Shown here: positions 42,558-51,636 of the stretch, piece by piece | Position numbering within the stretch: position 1 is the first letter of the stretch | Layout: each line of letters starts with the position of its first letter | Assembly: GCF_015594925.2 (NCBI RefSeq) | Contig: NZ_CP087591.1 | Span: forward strand, 744,001-808,000 | DNA length: 64,000 nt | From: Vibrio sp. VB16 | Lineage (GTDB): Bacteria > Pseudomonadota > Gammaproteobacteria > Enterobacterales > Vibrionaceae | Direction of reading: 5' to 3' | Position numbers and translations under genes: made by a program | The notes under the pieces: model-generated | What the model was told of the DNA's origin: nothing | Seen by the model: only the letters and a program-made list of their open reading frames with translations | Database searches by the model: none

Positions 42558-43376
42558 TTATTTCTTCTGACTATTAATCGCATTAACAAAGGCTTCTTGT
42601 GCACCTTCTATATTTAATGCTTTAGCTTCTTCAAGAAGTGCTAGTGCTTTAGGGATGTCACCAACTTTTACTGCTTGCTTAATGGCCGTTTCATAAAAAA
42701 GAACAGATTCAGGTTGAGCGACAGAAATCGCCTTCGGAGAGACCTTCTTAACCGAGTTATTTAAGGATAAAGTTTTGAGCTTTATTTCCAACTCACCTAA
42801 ATAGCCATGTTCATATTTGAGGTCTGTAACGATAGGTAATGGGTCGCCACTATTGATTGCTCTCACTTTCGCAGGATGTGGGATGGTGATTTTATGGCCA
42901 ATCTGATCCTGAGGAGTATATATGATGAGATAAGGTGTTTTACTTGCGTCGAAGGTAATCGTCGCTTCATACCTATTTTGACTAAAAGCATCAGAATACT
43001 TTATCTTGAAATCGTCTAAATCATATTCGTCAACGACATTAAAGCGGTTGTCTAACGTGACTACTTTCGGTGCTAAAACCGACTTCTCTTTCATTTTGCT
43101 GCTTAACGTTATCTCCACCGTTCTAGATTTCTCAGCGAAAATAAATGAAGCAAAATGACTTTTACCTTCCGGAAAGCGCCACACCGGCGTTGAGTCGTCA
43201 ATTTGAAATTCAATCTCTTCCGTTGTACTTAGTTGAGTCCATGAAAAATCAGAATAACTAGAGCAACACACCTCTGCATTGATAACTGTTAAATCAGTCT
43301 TATTCACTTCGTCTGAACTAGAGGCGCAACCAAAAAGTACACTACCAAATAAAAAAGCTAACACTGTTTTTTTCAT
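42558..43376 (-). CDS. malM: maltose operon lipoprotein MalM
   Basis: This is the periplasmic maltose-operon protein MalM, whose biochemical role is not settled. The signal peptide ends in lipobox LFGC at about residue 17, so this form is lipid-anchored. The family core begins at CCSSYSDFSWTQLSTTEEIEFQID and contains FPEGKSHFASFIF. The C-terminal 45 residues are helical (SVLFYETAIKQAVKVGDIPKA) and resemble a short TPR unit. At 272 residues it is a little shorter than E. coli MalM (306). It follows lamB by 70 bases on the same strand. Confidence 0.88.
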   Translation of the reverse strand: MKKTVLAFLFGSVLFGCASSSDEVNKTDLTVINAEVCCSSYSDFSWTQLSTTEEIEFQIDDSTPVWRFPEGKSHFASFIFAEKSRTVEITLSSKMKEKSVLAPKVVTLDNRFNVVDEYDLDDFKIKYSDAFSQNRYEATITFDASKTPYLIIYTPQDQIGHKITIPHPAKVRAINSGDPLPIVTDLKYEHGYLGELEIKLKTLSLNNSVKKVSPKAISVAQPESVLFYETAIKQAVKVGDIPKALALLEEAKALNIEGAQEAFVNAINSQKK

Positions 43377-43396
43377 ACAAACTCCTAAAACTAATG

Positions 43397-43420
43397 TAGG
43401 CAGCCTTCTCAGGCCGCCTA
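43397..43420 (-). other. hairpin between lamB and malM
   Basis: TAGGCAGCCT (43397-43406) pairs with AGGCCGCCTA (43411-43420) over ten positions with one mismatch and a four-base loop. It lacks a T-run, so partial attenuation or message stabilisation downstream of the abundant lamB segment is likelier than full termination. Confidence 0.5.
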
Positions 43421-43446
43421 TTAATACTCAATTTATTCTAAATACC

Positions 43447-44784
43447 TTAGAACCAAATCTCAGCTTCGATACCAACACGAGTCTCGCTATCGTCGCCACC
43501 TTTAGACCATTCGTAACCGCTGTCGCTTGAAGACATGTATGTTACGTAAGGCTTAAGTTGTGGACGACCCCAGTAATCTGAATTCACAGTAAATACTGGC
43601 GCCAAAGTTGCTGAATAGAAGCTTGTATCTGCGTCTTCACGACCCCAGTTTTCCGCTTTACCGATACTTTCGACTGAATATGTTAACACGGCTTCCATAC
43701 GGAAGTTTTCGTTAACTTTATATGATGGTGTTACACCTAAGAATAAACGAGACAATCCATCATCTGAACCCCAAACCGAATCTGTTTCTGAGTTAGATAG
43801 ATCCCAGTAAGTGACTTCAGTACCTAGTTGTACGTTTTCAGAAATATTTACAACACCGTAAGAAGTGAAGAAAATCGACTCATCGTCTTTCTGCCAATTA
43901 CCACTCCACTGACCAAAGTTAACACCGCGGTTAGCCGCCACACCTTGACCATAGGTTAAAGCAGTCGTCGTCCAACCATCCAAACCGTAGTAGTCACGAG
44001 AATAAGTAATTGCAGCGCCTACACCGTTTTCAGCCGTTGATGCTTCGTCTACGTTTGTACGACTCATTAGCTTAAGGTCAAAATCAAAACGACCCGCTAA
44101 TGCTTCCACACCATAGTAGTAAAAATCAGCAGAAGTGACTGTTGTGCTAGCGCCATCTGCATCTAAATTACATTGCTTCGAGCTCGTTTCTGCACCATTA
44201 GGATTAGTACAGCTTCCTTCGCCTGGATCAGCAGACAAAATTGCAACACCAGCGTTGTTATACTCAAGACCCGTACCAACACCAGAGGATTGTTTCCAGA
44301 ATTCTTTTGTGATAATACCCGCTTGGCGGTTTAGGTAACGCTGACCTGCCCACATGCTCAGACCTTCAGCAAAATAAGACAAATCGCCTAGTTCAACATA
44401 GGCTTCTTTAAACTCAAGTTGTCCAGATTCTAAATGACCTTCGTTACCCGATGACGACGTATAGAAACCGCGTCCATTACCACCTTCGTTATTACCGTAT
44501 TCTGTTTTCAGAACATATTTAGACCAAGCACCGCTTTCGTAGTTATTACCTTTTGTCACAGTAAACTCTACTTGAGTAGGGTTACCAGAGAATGCGGCAC
44601 CCGCAGCGCGGTAATCGCGACGATGGTGGTAAGTCTCTTCTAGAGCCAAAGACTGGCCTACGTTATACAGAAGATGACCATAACCATTTACTGTCCATCC
44701 TTCAGTTACTTTATCTTCTGCTAAAGCAGAACCTGCAAATAATACACTTGCCACTGCTGTAGCAATTACGCTTACTTTTTTCAT
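43447..44784 (-). CDS. lamB: maltoporin LamB
   Basis: This is an outer-membrane trimeric porin for maltodextrins. From the ATG at 44784, behind an AGGAG ribosome site, a signal peptide (about 1-22, ending ALA) precedes VNGYGHLLYNVG. The mature chain is an 18-strand barrel of about 423 residues with aromatic-rich strands and the terminal IWF phenylalanine needed for assembly. SMWAGQRYLNRQ is a maltoporin hallmark. A frame start 26 codons upstream (44862) would hide the signal peptide and is rejected. It is divergent from glgX across 474 bases that contain MalT-box-like sites. Confidence 0.94.
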   Translation of the reverse strand: MKKVSVIATAVASVLFAGSALAEDKVTEGWTVNGYGHLLYNVGQSLALEETYHHRRDYRAAGAAFSGNPTQVEFTVTKGNNYESGAWSKYVLKTEYGNNEGGNGRGFYTSSSGNEGHLESGQLEFKEAYVELGDLSYFAEGLSMWAGQRYLNRQAGIITKEFWKQSSGVGTGLEYNNAGVAILSADPGEGSCTNPNGAETSSKQCNLDADGASTTVTSADFYYYGVEALAGRFDFDLKLMSRTNVDEASTAENGVGAAITYSRDYYGLDGWTTTALTYGQGVAANRGVNFGQWSGNWQKDDESIFFTSYGVVNISENVQLGTEVTYWDLSNSETDSVWGSDDGLSRLFLGVTPSYKVNENFRMEAVLTYSVESIGKAENWGREDADTSFYSATLAPVFTVNSDYWGRPQLKPYVTYMSSSDSGYEWSKGGDDSETRVGIEAEIWF

Positions 44785-45258
44785 CTCGTCAACTCCTGAA
44801 CGAATAATTATGTTTCTTATACTTCCTAGATTTCCTTTGAAAGGCAGAACAAAAGAAACCATTAAAAAAGAATTTGTCTGGGAGTCGCCTCCCGTTTTGT
44901 TTCAACGATAGGCATAATAAGTAAGCGGACAACGGATGACTTCCTCCGCCCTACGCGAATTTTCGGGGGAGTAGAGAGGCGTAGAAAATTAGATTAGAGA
45001 TGATTTTGTATACTGGATCACTAAATATGGGGGTAGGAGAGGCTGAATAGGAGCCAAACCACTGTACAAAGTGTTAATGTCATCATGTTTCAATATATAT
45101 CTGCGATTACCCATTAGGCAGAAAAAAAATAAAATAAATTACTATTGAGACATAGAATTAATTTACTATGGATACATATGATGTGTTGACTATTGTTCGA
45201 CATCCCTTTTTACTTGAAGTTCGCAACAAGCCAACAATTTATAAAAAAAGAATAAATA
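44785..45258. promoter_or_regulatory. divergent lamB-glgX control region with MalT-box-like sites
   Basis: There is no gene here. Three decamers match the MalT consensus GGGGAKGAGG at 8 of 10: GCGGAGGAAG on the minus strand (44940-44949), GGGGAGTAGA (44966-44975) and GGGTAGGAGA (45031-45040) on the plus strand. They lie 156-256 bases upstream of lamB and 219-319 bases upstream of glgX, so one set could serve both. The AT-rich 140 bases before glgX hold its likely promoter, but no clear boxes are picked out. Confidence 0.5.
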
Positions 45259-47220
45259 ATGACAGACACACGCTCACGGCCTCACCCTTTAGGGGCTACA
45301 TTAGACGGCAATGGATGTAATTTTTCTATCCATGCGCCCAATTGCCCAGACATATCTTTGGCCATATTTGCTAACGATGATGAATATGAATTATTTCCGC
45401 TCGTCAATGAGTATGCCGGCATACGACATATCTACATTCCGAATGTAAAAGCAGGTCAAAAATACGGCTATGCAATTACCACACACGATGGAGAAAGCCT
45501 TCTTTTATCAGACCCTTACGCGAAGGCATTAGAGAAACCATTACACTACGCTACACCTTATTCAAACCAAAAAAGTTGGGGGATGAGTAAATGTGTGGTG
45601 ATTGATCCTGCATTTGATTGGCAAGGTACTGAGCCACCTAGAATACCAAGGGAAGAAACCGTATTGTTTGAGACTCACGTCAAAGGTGTGTCAAAACTAA
45701 ATCAAGGTCTAATAGAATCCGAACAGGGAAGATATTTAGGCTTGGCAAGCAGTACCATGCTCGATTTTTACAAAAAACAGAATATCACTACACTTCAGCT
45801 CCTTCCTGTGGCTGCATGTATGCATGAAGAACACCTTCTAAAAATGGGAAAAGTGAACTATTGGGGTTACAACCCCTATCTGTTTATGGTTCCTGACCCA
45901 AGATATGCAGACAGTGATGCGGTTGTAGAGCTAAAAACCGCTATTCGTGAGTTACACCGTCATGGTATTGAGGTGATTCTCGACGTCGTATACAACCACA
46001 CGGCTGAAGGAGGAGAAGGTGGGGTGATCTTTAATCTTAAAGCGCTCGACCCTCGCAACTATATAAAACATGGCCCCCACTACGCCAATTACACTGGCTG
46101 CGGCAACACTACTGACTTAATGCATCAACCGATGCTTAATTTAGTAATGGACTCCATGCGATATTGGGTGGAAGAGTTTCATGTCGATGGATTTCGCTTT
46201 GACCTTGCGGCAACGTTGGGCAGAAATGGCGATAGCTTTAACTATCATTCCCCATTTTTCAAATCGGTAGCGCAAGATCCAGTACTAAGAGAAGTGAAAC
46301 TTATTGCAGAGCCTTGGGATATCGGGCCAAACGGCTACCAAGTGGGTGGGTTTCCAGATGGTTGGAATGAGTGTAACGATAAATTCCGCGATATTACCCG
46401 TAGTTTCTGGCGTGGTGATGATGGGTATCTAAAAGAATTTGCCACCAGAATCATGGGTTCAAGAGATCTATATAGTGCAAGTCGTTGGCCTCAAAAGTTA
46501 ACCATCAACTACATCACCTACCATGACGGATTTACGCTACAAGATCTTGTCTCATATCGCCACAAGCACAACGATGCAAATGGTGAACATAACCATGATG
46601 GACACGGTGATAACCGTTCTGATAATTATGGTATTGAGGGCGATACCGACAACATGATGATAAAGGCCGTTCGCGAGAAGCAAAAGCGTAACTTTATCGC
46701 CAGTCTGCTATTTGCGTTCGGTATACCTCATATTATGACCGCAGATGTTCAATCTCACTCACAGAATGGTAACAACAACGCTTATTGCCAAGATAGTCCG
46801 TTGAGTTGGATTAATTGGCGGTCATGTAATCGTATCGATCTGTTTAAGGCTTGGATCAGCGATATGTTAGCAGCACGCCAACAATATATGGTTCCCTTCA
46901 TCAGGGCATTTAGTGGTGAACAACGGAATCAAAACAGAGTTGGCTGGCGTCGAGCTGATGGCGAACATATGGAACATGACGATTGGAACACGCAGAATTC
47001 CGTCGCTCTGCACCTTGGGATCGAGCAAGAAGGTGACGAGCTGATCTATCTGATCAACCAAGCCACCGCTCCAGCTCGTTTCAAGCTACCAAACAACTAC
47101 AATCAACGCTGGGTGACGATTTGTGATACCAGTATGGATAAAGTAGTCAATCGTCACGCAGAGGGTGATGTATTAATGGCACCGATGTCGTTAGCGATAC
47201 TCCATTCAACCGCAAAGTAA
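45259..47220 (+). CDS. glgX: glycogen debranching enzyme GlgX-type (GH13, isoamylase-like)
   Basis: This 653-residue cytoplasmic enzyme hydrolyses alpha-1,6 branches of limit dextrins. An N-terminal CBM48 module (PLGATLDGNGCNFSIHAPN) precedes the GH13 barrel. Catalytic motifs are VDGFRFDLAATLG (nucleophile), LIAEPWDIGPNGYQVGGFP (acid/base) and ITYHDGFTLQDLVSY (third carboxylate). This block order and the GFPDGWNECND sequence mark the GlgX/TreX/isoamylase group. No signal peptide is seen, so it is not a secreted pullulanase. Its place opposite lamB suggests control by MalT. TreX-like naming is also possible. Confidence 0.9.
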   Translation: MTDTRSRPHPLGATLDGNGCNFSIHAPNCPDISLAIFANDDEYELFPLVNEYAGIRHIYIPNVKAGQKYGYAITTHDGESLLLSDPYAKALEKPLHYATPYSNQKSWGMSKCVVIDPAFDWQGTEPPRIPREETVLFETHVKGVSKLNQGLIESEQGRYLGLASSTMLDFYKKQNITTLQLLPVAACMHEEHLLKMGKVNYWGYNPYLFMVPDPRYADSDAVVELKTAIRELHRHGIEVILDVVYNHTAEGGEGGVIFNLKALDPRNYIKHGPHYANYTGCGNTTDLMHQPMLNLVMDSMRYWVEEFHVDGFRFDLAATLGRNGDSFNYHSPFFKSVAQDPVLREVKLIAEPWDIGPNGYQVGGFPDGWNECNDKFRDITRSFWRGDDGYLKEFATRIMGSRDLYSASRWPQKLTINYITYHDGFTLQDLVSYRHKHNDANGEHNHDGHGDNRSDNYGIEGDTDNMMIKAVREKQKRNFIASLLFAFGIPHIMTADVQSHSQNGNNNAYCQDSPLSWINWRSCNRIDLFKAWISDMLAARQQYMVPFIRAFSGEQRNQNRVGWRRADGEHMEHDDWNTQNSVALHLGIEQEGDELIYLINQATAPARFKLPNNYNQRWVTICDTSMDKVVNRHAEGDVLMAPMSLAILHSTAK

Positions 47221-47241
47221 AATGACATCGCTCATCAATTA

Positions 47242-47270
47242 AAAACACCTGCAAACGCAGGTGTTTTCTG
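47242..47270 (+). terminator. glgX terminator
   Basis: AAAACACCTGC (47242-47252) pairs with GCAGGTGTTTT (47257-47267) across an AAAC loop. A strong intrinsic terminator, usable both ways. Confidence 0.9.
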
Positions 47271-47329
47271 TTTTAATCAGCGTTAAATTTAGTGCACAGT
47301 AGTATATCCCTACCTCGAGCTCAATTTAT

Positions 47330-48298
47330 TTACCTTCTTGGTAAAAACACTTCACCCAACATGCACCGAACACTGCCACCACCTATATTTTCGATGGTTG
47401 ACACATCAAAAGGTAGTAGTTTGCCATGGGTCGATAGTTGGTTTCTCTGTGCAGAGGTAAAAGCGTCAAATGCTGATTGAGACATGGCAATCACTTTATC
47501 GCCATTGGCATTTTCTAGTTGAAGAATATTGCCACAAAAGTGATTCATCTGGTCAAGCGAGATAGAGATCACTTGCTTATCTTTCGCTAGAGACTTAATT
47601 ACAAAGCGACGTTCAAATTCAGGGATAAGCTCATCACAAATGACACAAAATGACTCCCCTACCGCCATCATCACATTCGTGTGATAGATCGGCTGACCGG
47701 AAGGCAATGCGGTTTGGAATGAAATAACGCGTTCATACCCTACCTTTTGAGCGTATTCTTCTAATACTTCTCTATCACAACGGTGAGACAACGCCGCGTA
47801 GATGGTACGATTAATGTGGTCCATCACCATCACACCAGTACTTTCTAAATAAGCATTGTGCTCAATAAACGAAGCCAATGATGAATGAGAGCCTACCCTT
47901 CGACCTGAATCAACAAGTGCTTTAGCTAAGGCCTCTGGGCGGACCTCCAACTGACGATTTGTGCACGCCATAGGGAAAACAAACAACTCACCTGTCGACG
48001 TGGTACTAAACCAATTGTTTGGGAACACCGCATCAGGCGTCTCTCTTTCCGCGACAGGGTAGTCAAATTCAACAACCTGTACACCTTCTGCACGCAAGCC
48101 AACTACCATCGAATTAAATTCCGCCATTGCGTTTTCACGAACCTGCTGTGCACTCAATTCGACCCGGTGTTGAAATTCATTATCTTCTGCTGTTTCTGCG
48201 TTATAGCAAAACTCTTTCGGCGGCACCATCACCACACAATTCGCATTTTGAAGTGAACGGACACCTTGCAAATACTGCATTGATTGAGTTGAGTTCAT
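47330..48298 (-). CDS. ctlX: arginine deiminase-related amidinohydrolase, CtlX-type
   Basis: This 322-residue enzyme has the pentein (amidinotransferase) fold, in the arginine-deiminase-related group often named CtlX and tied to citrulline or other guanidino/ureido compound use. Seen are the substrate-side motif TPDAVFPNNWFSTT, the catalytic histidine region YHTNVMMAVGE and the C-terminal catalytic cysteine in GGGSVRCMLGEVFLP. No arginine pathway genes stand nearby, so the real substrate is open. The gene is isolated, with a terminator of glgX at one side and a long gap upstream. Confidence 0.82.
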   Translation of the reverse strand: MNSTQSMQYLQGVRSLQNANCVVMVPPKEFCYNAETAEDNEFQHRVELSAQQVRENAMAEFNSMVVGLRAEGVQVVEFDYPVAERETPDAVFPNNWFSTTSTGELFVFPMACTNRQLEVRPEALAKALVDSGRRVGSHSSLASFIEHNAYLESTGVMVMDHINRTIYAALSHRCDREVLEEYAQKVGYERVISFQTALPSGQPIYHTNVMMAVGESFCVICDELIPEFERRFVIKSLAKDKQVISISLDQMNHFCGNILQLENANGDKVIAMSQSAFDAFTSAQRNQLSTHGKLLPFDVSTIENIGGGSVRCMLGEVFLPRR

Positions 48299-48694
48299 TC
48301 ATAAATATCCATTTTAGATTCATTACATCGATTGTAAACAGAAGGTTAAATGTCATTTAACTGAATTTGACACCATTTACACGAACAAACTAAGCGATTT
48401 CGCTGCCATAGAGAGCAAATTCGGTAACTAACATAAGCAAACCTTGTTAATACAGTGTTACACCTAAGCATATCTATTCACTCACAGTGTTATAAATGCC
48501 TCTTCTTGTTCTGAGTTATCCATAGGTAAGCATAATTATTACGCAAATATGCACATTCAACATGAAATGGAAAATAATGTCCTTTTTTTTAAGTTTGGGG
48601 TAGTGTGTGTTGATAAAATAACCCATCTATTATTCAACGAATTCTTCTCGTTATTGAAGAAAAAACAACAACAAGATGGGAAGAGGATGACCGA
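48299..48694. promoter_or_regulatory. gap between ctlX and the ABC exporter, with a paired 5' leader
   Basis: The 396-base gap has no ORF I trust. Near the exporter start, CCCATCT (48622-48628) can pair with AGATGGG (48674-48680), with a smaller TTCAACGA/TCGTTATTGAA hairpin inside. The outer stem ends at the ribosome site GGGAAGAGG of the exporter gene and may affect its translation. Elsewhere I see only AT-rich spacer. Confidence 0.4.
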
Positions 48695-50548
48695 ATGTAT
48701 AAGTTTTTTGAAGGGCTAACAAAAGCCTTCCCAGAAGAAGAACCACAACAACCACCAACCGGTGTTTTTGCTTTTTGTCGGCACTATACTCGTGGTTTCG
48801 AAAAACCGCTGCTATTAATGGCGTCACTCAGTACCATTGTTGCCATTATTGAAGTTTCACTTTTTGGATTTATGGGTGAACTCGTCGATTTGCTCTCGAC
48901 CAGTAACCCAGACACCTTTCTTGAAGAGAATAGCAGCACACTTTGGGCAGTTGGTTTAGTGTTACTGGTTGTGATGCCAATACTCGTTACCATCTACTCA
49001 CTGACGATCCATCAGAGCCTGCTTGGAAACTATCCAATGTCTATTCGTTGGATGGCGCACCGATACTTATTAAAACAAAGCCTCTCATTTTATCAAGACG
49101 ATTTTGCAGGACGTGTCGCCACAAAAGTGATGCAAACTTCCCTTGCGGTGCGAGAAACCGTGATGAAAACCGCGGATGTTTTTGTCTATGTTATCGTTTA
49201 TTTTACCTCTATTGTGGTCATGTTGGCTCAAGCCGATTGGCGATTAATGTTACCTATGTTGGTTTGGTTAGCCGCCTATATTTGCATTCAGTTTTACTTT
49301 GTTCCAAAACTCAAATCCGTCGCTTCCGAACAGGCCGATGCCCGTTCTACCATGACGGGTAGAATTGTGGACAGTTATACCAATATTGCAACGATCAAAC
49401 TATTTTCTCACAGTAAACGAGAAACCAAATACGCAGAAGAGGGCATGGACGGTTTCTTGGATACGGTCTATCGACAAATGCGCTTAGTGACAGGCTTCAA
49501 TATCTGTGTAGAGATTGCCAACTATTTCTTAGTATTTTCGATCGCCGCGATTTCTATTTTTCTTTGGATGGAAAACGCGATCACCATTGGCGCAATTGCC
49601 ATCGCGATCAGTTTGGCCTTACGGATAAACGGCATGTCGATGTGGATAATGTGGGAAGTCGGTGCGTTATTTGAAAACATGGGCACCGTGGTAGACGGCA
49701 TTTCCACGCTTTCAAAACCCATTGATATAGAAGACAACAAAGATGCAAAACCTCTTGAAGTTGATAAGGGTGGCATTCAATTTGATAACGTAAGCTTCCA
49801 TTACGGTGAAAAAGATAAAGGGGTTATCAACCACCTGAATCTGAATATAAAGCCGGGCGAAAAAGTTGGATTAGTTGGTCGCTCTGGCGCAGGGAAATCA
49901 ACACTAGTTAACCTTTTGTTACGCTTCCATGATGTGGAAGGTGGACAAATAAAGATCGATGGTCAAGTCATATCAGAGGTTACCCAAGACTCTTTACGTG
50001 CCAATATTGGCATGGTAACCCAAGACACCTCATTGCTGCACCGCTCTATCAGAGAAAATATACTCTATGGCAAACCGGATGCGAGCGAAGAAGCGATGCT
50101 AAAAGCCACCATTCAAGCGCAGGCTCATGAGTTTATCGACACCCTAACGGATCCGCATGGAAACAGCGGGTACGATGCTCAAGTTGGTGAGCGAGGTGTT
50201 AAGCTATCTGGTGGTCAACGCCAGCGAGTAGCGATTTCGCGAGTCCTTCTAAAAGATGCACCATTGCTTATTTTGGATGAAGCCACTTCAGCACTAGACT
50301 CAGAAGTAGAAGCGGCAATACAAGAAAGCCTGATCGAACTAATGCAAGGTAAAACCGTCATTGCCATAGCACACCGCCTTTCTACCATCGCAGCAATGGA
50401 TAGGCTAATCGTATTAGATAAAGGACAAATCGTTGAACAAGGTTCGCACCAAGAGCTGATTCAAGGCAATGGTATTTATGCTCAGCTTTGGGCGCATCAA
50501 ACCGGCGGTTTTATTGGTAAGGAAGAAAACCCCGATAAGCCCGAATAA
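48695..50548 (+). CDS. ABC transporter, fused permease and ATPase (ABCB type)
   Basis: This is a half-size ABC exporter of 617 residues. An N-terminal type I exporter membrane domain with six segments (about 35-330) is fused to a nucleotide-binding domain (about 370-600). Walker A is GRSGAGKSTLVN, the Q-loop NIGMVTQDTSLL, the signature LSGGQRQR, Walker B LLILDEATSALD and the H-loop IAHRLST; all are intact, so it should be an active ATPase as a homodimer. It resembles MsbA-like multidrug and lipid exporters. The substrate is unknown and no cargo gene is adjacent. Confidence 0.9.
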   Translation: MYKFFEGLTKAFPEEEPQQPPTGVFAFCRHYTRGFEKPLLLMASLSTIVAIIEVSLFGFMGELVDLLSTSNPDTFLEENSSTLWAVGLVLLVVMPILVTIYSLTIHQSLLGNYPMSIRWMAHRYLLKQSLSFYQDDFAGRVATKVMQTSLAVRETVMKTADVFVYVIVYFTSIVVMLAQADWRLMLPMLVWLAAYICIQFYFVPKLKSVASEQADARSTMTGRIVDSYTNIATIKLFSHSKRETKYAEEGMDGFLDTVYRQMRLVTGFNICVEIANYFLVFSIAAISIFLWMENAITIGAIAIAISLALRINGMSMWIMWEVGALFENMGTVVDGISTLSKPIDIEDNKDAKPLEVDKGGIQFDNVSFHYGEKDKGVINHLNLNIKPGEKVGLVGRSGAGKSTLVNLLLRFHDVEGGQIKIDGQVISEVTQDSLRANIGMVTQDTSLLHRSIRENILYGKPDASEEAMLKATIQAQAHEFIDTLTDPHGNSGYDAQVGERGVKLSGGQRQRVAISRVLLKDAPLLILDEATSALDSEVEAAIQESLIELMQGKTVIAIAHRLSTIAAMDRLIVLDKGQIVEQGSHQELIQGNGIYAQLWAHQTGGFIGKEENPDKPE

Positions 50549-50562
50549 ATATCACAGTGAAT

Positions 50563-50586
50563 GGCGACCTAAACAGTCGCCTTTTT
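50563..50586 (+). terminator. terminator after the ABC exporter
   Basis: GGCGAC (50563-50568) pairs with GTCGCC (50576-50581), followed by five T. A good intrinsic terminator. Confidence 0.85.
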
Positions 50587-50689
50587 AACAAGGTATCAAG
50601 ACTCTATGATTAAATTACTTCACATCTATTCTTTTACTCTCTAAAATCTCGCTCAATCATTACTTGAACAACAGATTCTTGAGCAAAAT

Positions 50690-51394
50690 ATGAATAAAAG
50701 TTTTATCACTAACCTTATTGCATTAGGTTTACTCGCTGCTGGCTACCAATCGGATAATCAAATTCTACTGTATGCTGGGCTTTTTGCCTTCTCTGGTGCG
50801 ATCACCAACTTGCTAGCCGTACACATGCTATTTGAAAAAGTACCAGGGTTATATGGCTCTGGCGTCATACCTGCACGATTTGAAGAATTCAAAATTGCGA
50901 TAAAGAGTTTGATGATGGAACAATTCTTTACGACTGAGAACATCGACCGTTTTCTCACTCAAGAAATTATTGGCGGCAAAAAACTCGATTTGGCACCCGT
51001 CATTAACCACATCGATTTCGAACCGACCTTTGAATCGCTCGTTGACGTTATTGCCAATTCTTCATTCGGAGGCATGCTTACCATGGTTGGTGGTACCGAA
51101 GCACTATTACCGCTGAAGCAACCATTTGTTGAAAAAATGCAGCAATCAGTGATAGAAATCAGTCAAAGCGAAGAGGTTAAACAGGCACTTAAAGACCAAT
51201 TCGAACAGCCACAAATGATGGATGAGATTCAAGCGAATATCGAAAACATCATTGATCAGCGCTTAAACGAGCTCACTCCAAAACTGGTTAAGAAGATGGT
51301 ACAAGATATGATAAAACAGCACCTAGGTTGGCTTGTAGTCTGGGGCGGTGTATTTGGTGGAATAATTGGTATTATCTCTTCTTTTATAGCCTAA
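50690..51394 (+). CDS. DUF445 family membrane protein
   Basis: This 234-residue protein fits the DUF445 family. It has N-terminal membrane segments (about 5-50, including AFSGAITNLLAVHMLFEKVPGLYGSG, the family signature), a helical soluble middle and a C-terminal membrane segment (about 212-232, LVVWGGVFGGIIGIISS). The signature resembles the AITNWLAVRALF pattern of the family. The function is unknown. It stands between two terminators as a single unit, with its start at 50690. Confidence 0.85.
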   Translation: MNKSFITNLIALGLLAAGYQSDNQILLYAGLFAFSGAITNLLAVHMLFEKVPGLYGSGVIPARFEEFKIAIKSLMMEQFFTTENIDRFLTQEIIGGKKLDLAPVINHIDFEPTFESLVDVIANSSFGGMLTMVGGTEALLPLKQPFVEKMQQSVIEISQSEEVKQALKDQFEQPQMMDEIQANIENIIDQRLNELTPKLVKKMVQDMIKQHLGWLVVWGGVFGGIIGIISSFIA

Positions 51395-51441
51395 TAATCC
51401 TGCCTATATTGAAGAAAAAACAGTCATCGCAAAAACAAATT

Positions 51442-51478
51442 AAAGCCCCGGTAACAACAACCTTTACCGGGGCTTTTA
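51442..51478 (+). terminator. DUF445 gene terminator
   Basis: AAAGCCCCGGTAA (51442-51454) pairs perfectly with its complement at 51464-51476, a 13-base stem ending in T. A very strong terminator. Confidence 0.93.
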
Positions 51479-51516
51479 GTCAAAACGAGCAAAAATAGAA
51501 ATTAAATTAATACCTT

Positions 51517-51545
51517 CAGTCATTGATCTTTCAATGACTGTTTTC
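51517..51545 (+). terminator. second hairpin with T-run after the DUF445 gene
   Basis: CAGTCATTGA (51517-51526) pairs perfectly with TCAATGACTG (51531-51540) over ten bases with a TCTT loop, followed by TTTTC. It stands 38 bases beyond the first terminator, and no gene lies between the two. Confidence 0.75.
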
Positions 51546-51636
51546 ACTATCAGGTACTTTGATTACGTCCAAACAAGTAAATGATGGCAATGCTTCTGCA
51601 CCGCAAAACTCATACCCTCGTTGGAGCGCATCATTT

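Noticed and set aside
44785..44862. Longer start for lamB (26 extra codons)
   Set aside because: It would place a non-hydrophobic extension before an otherwise perfect signal peptide. The ATG at 44784 has an AGGAG site.
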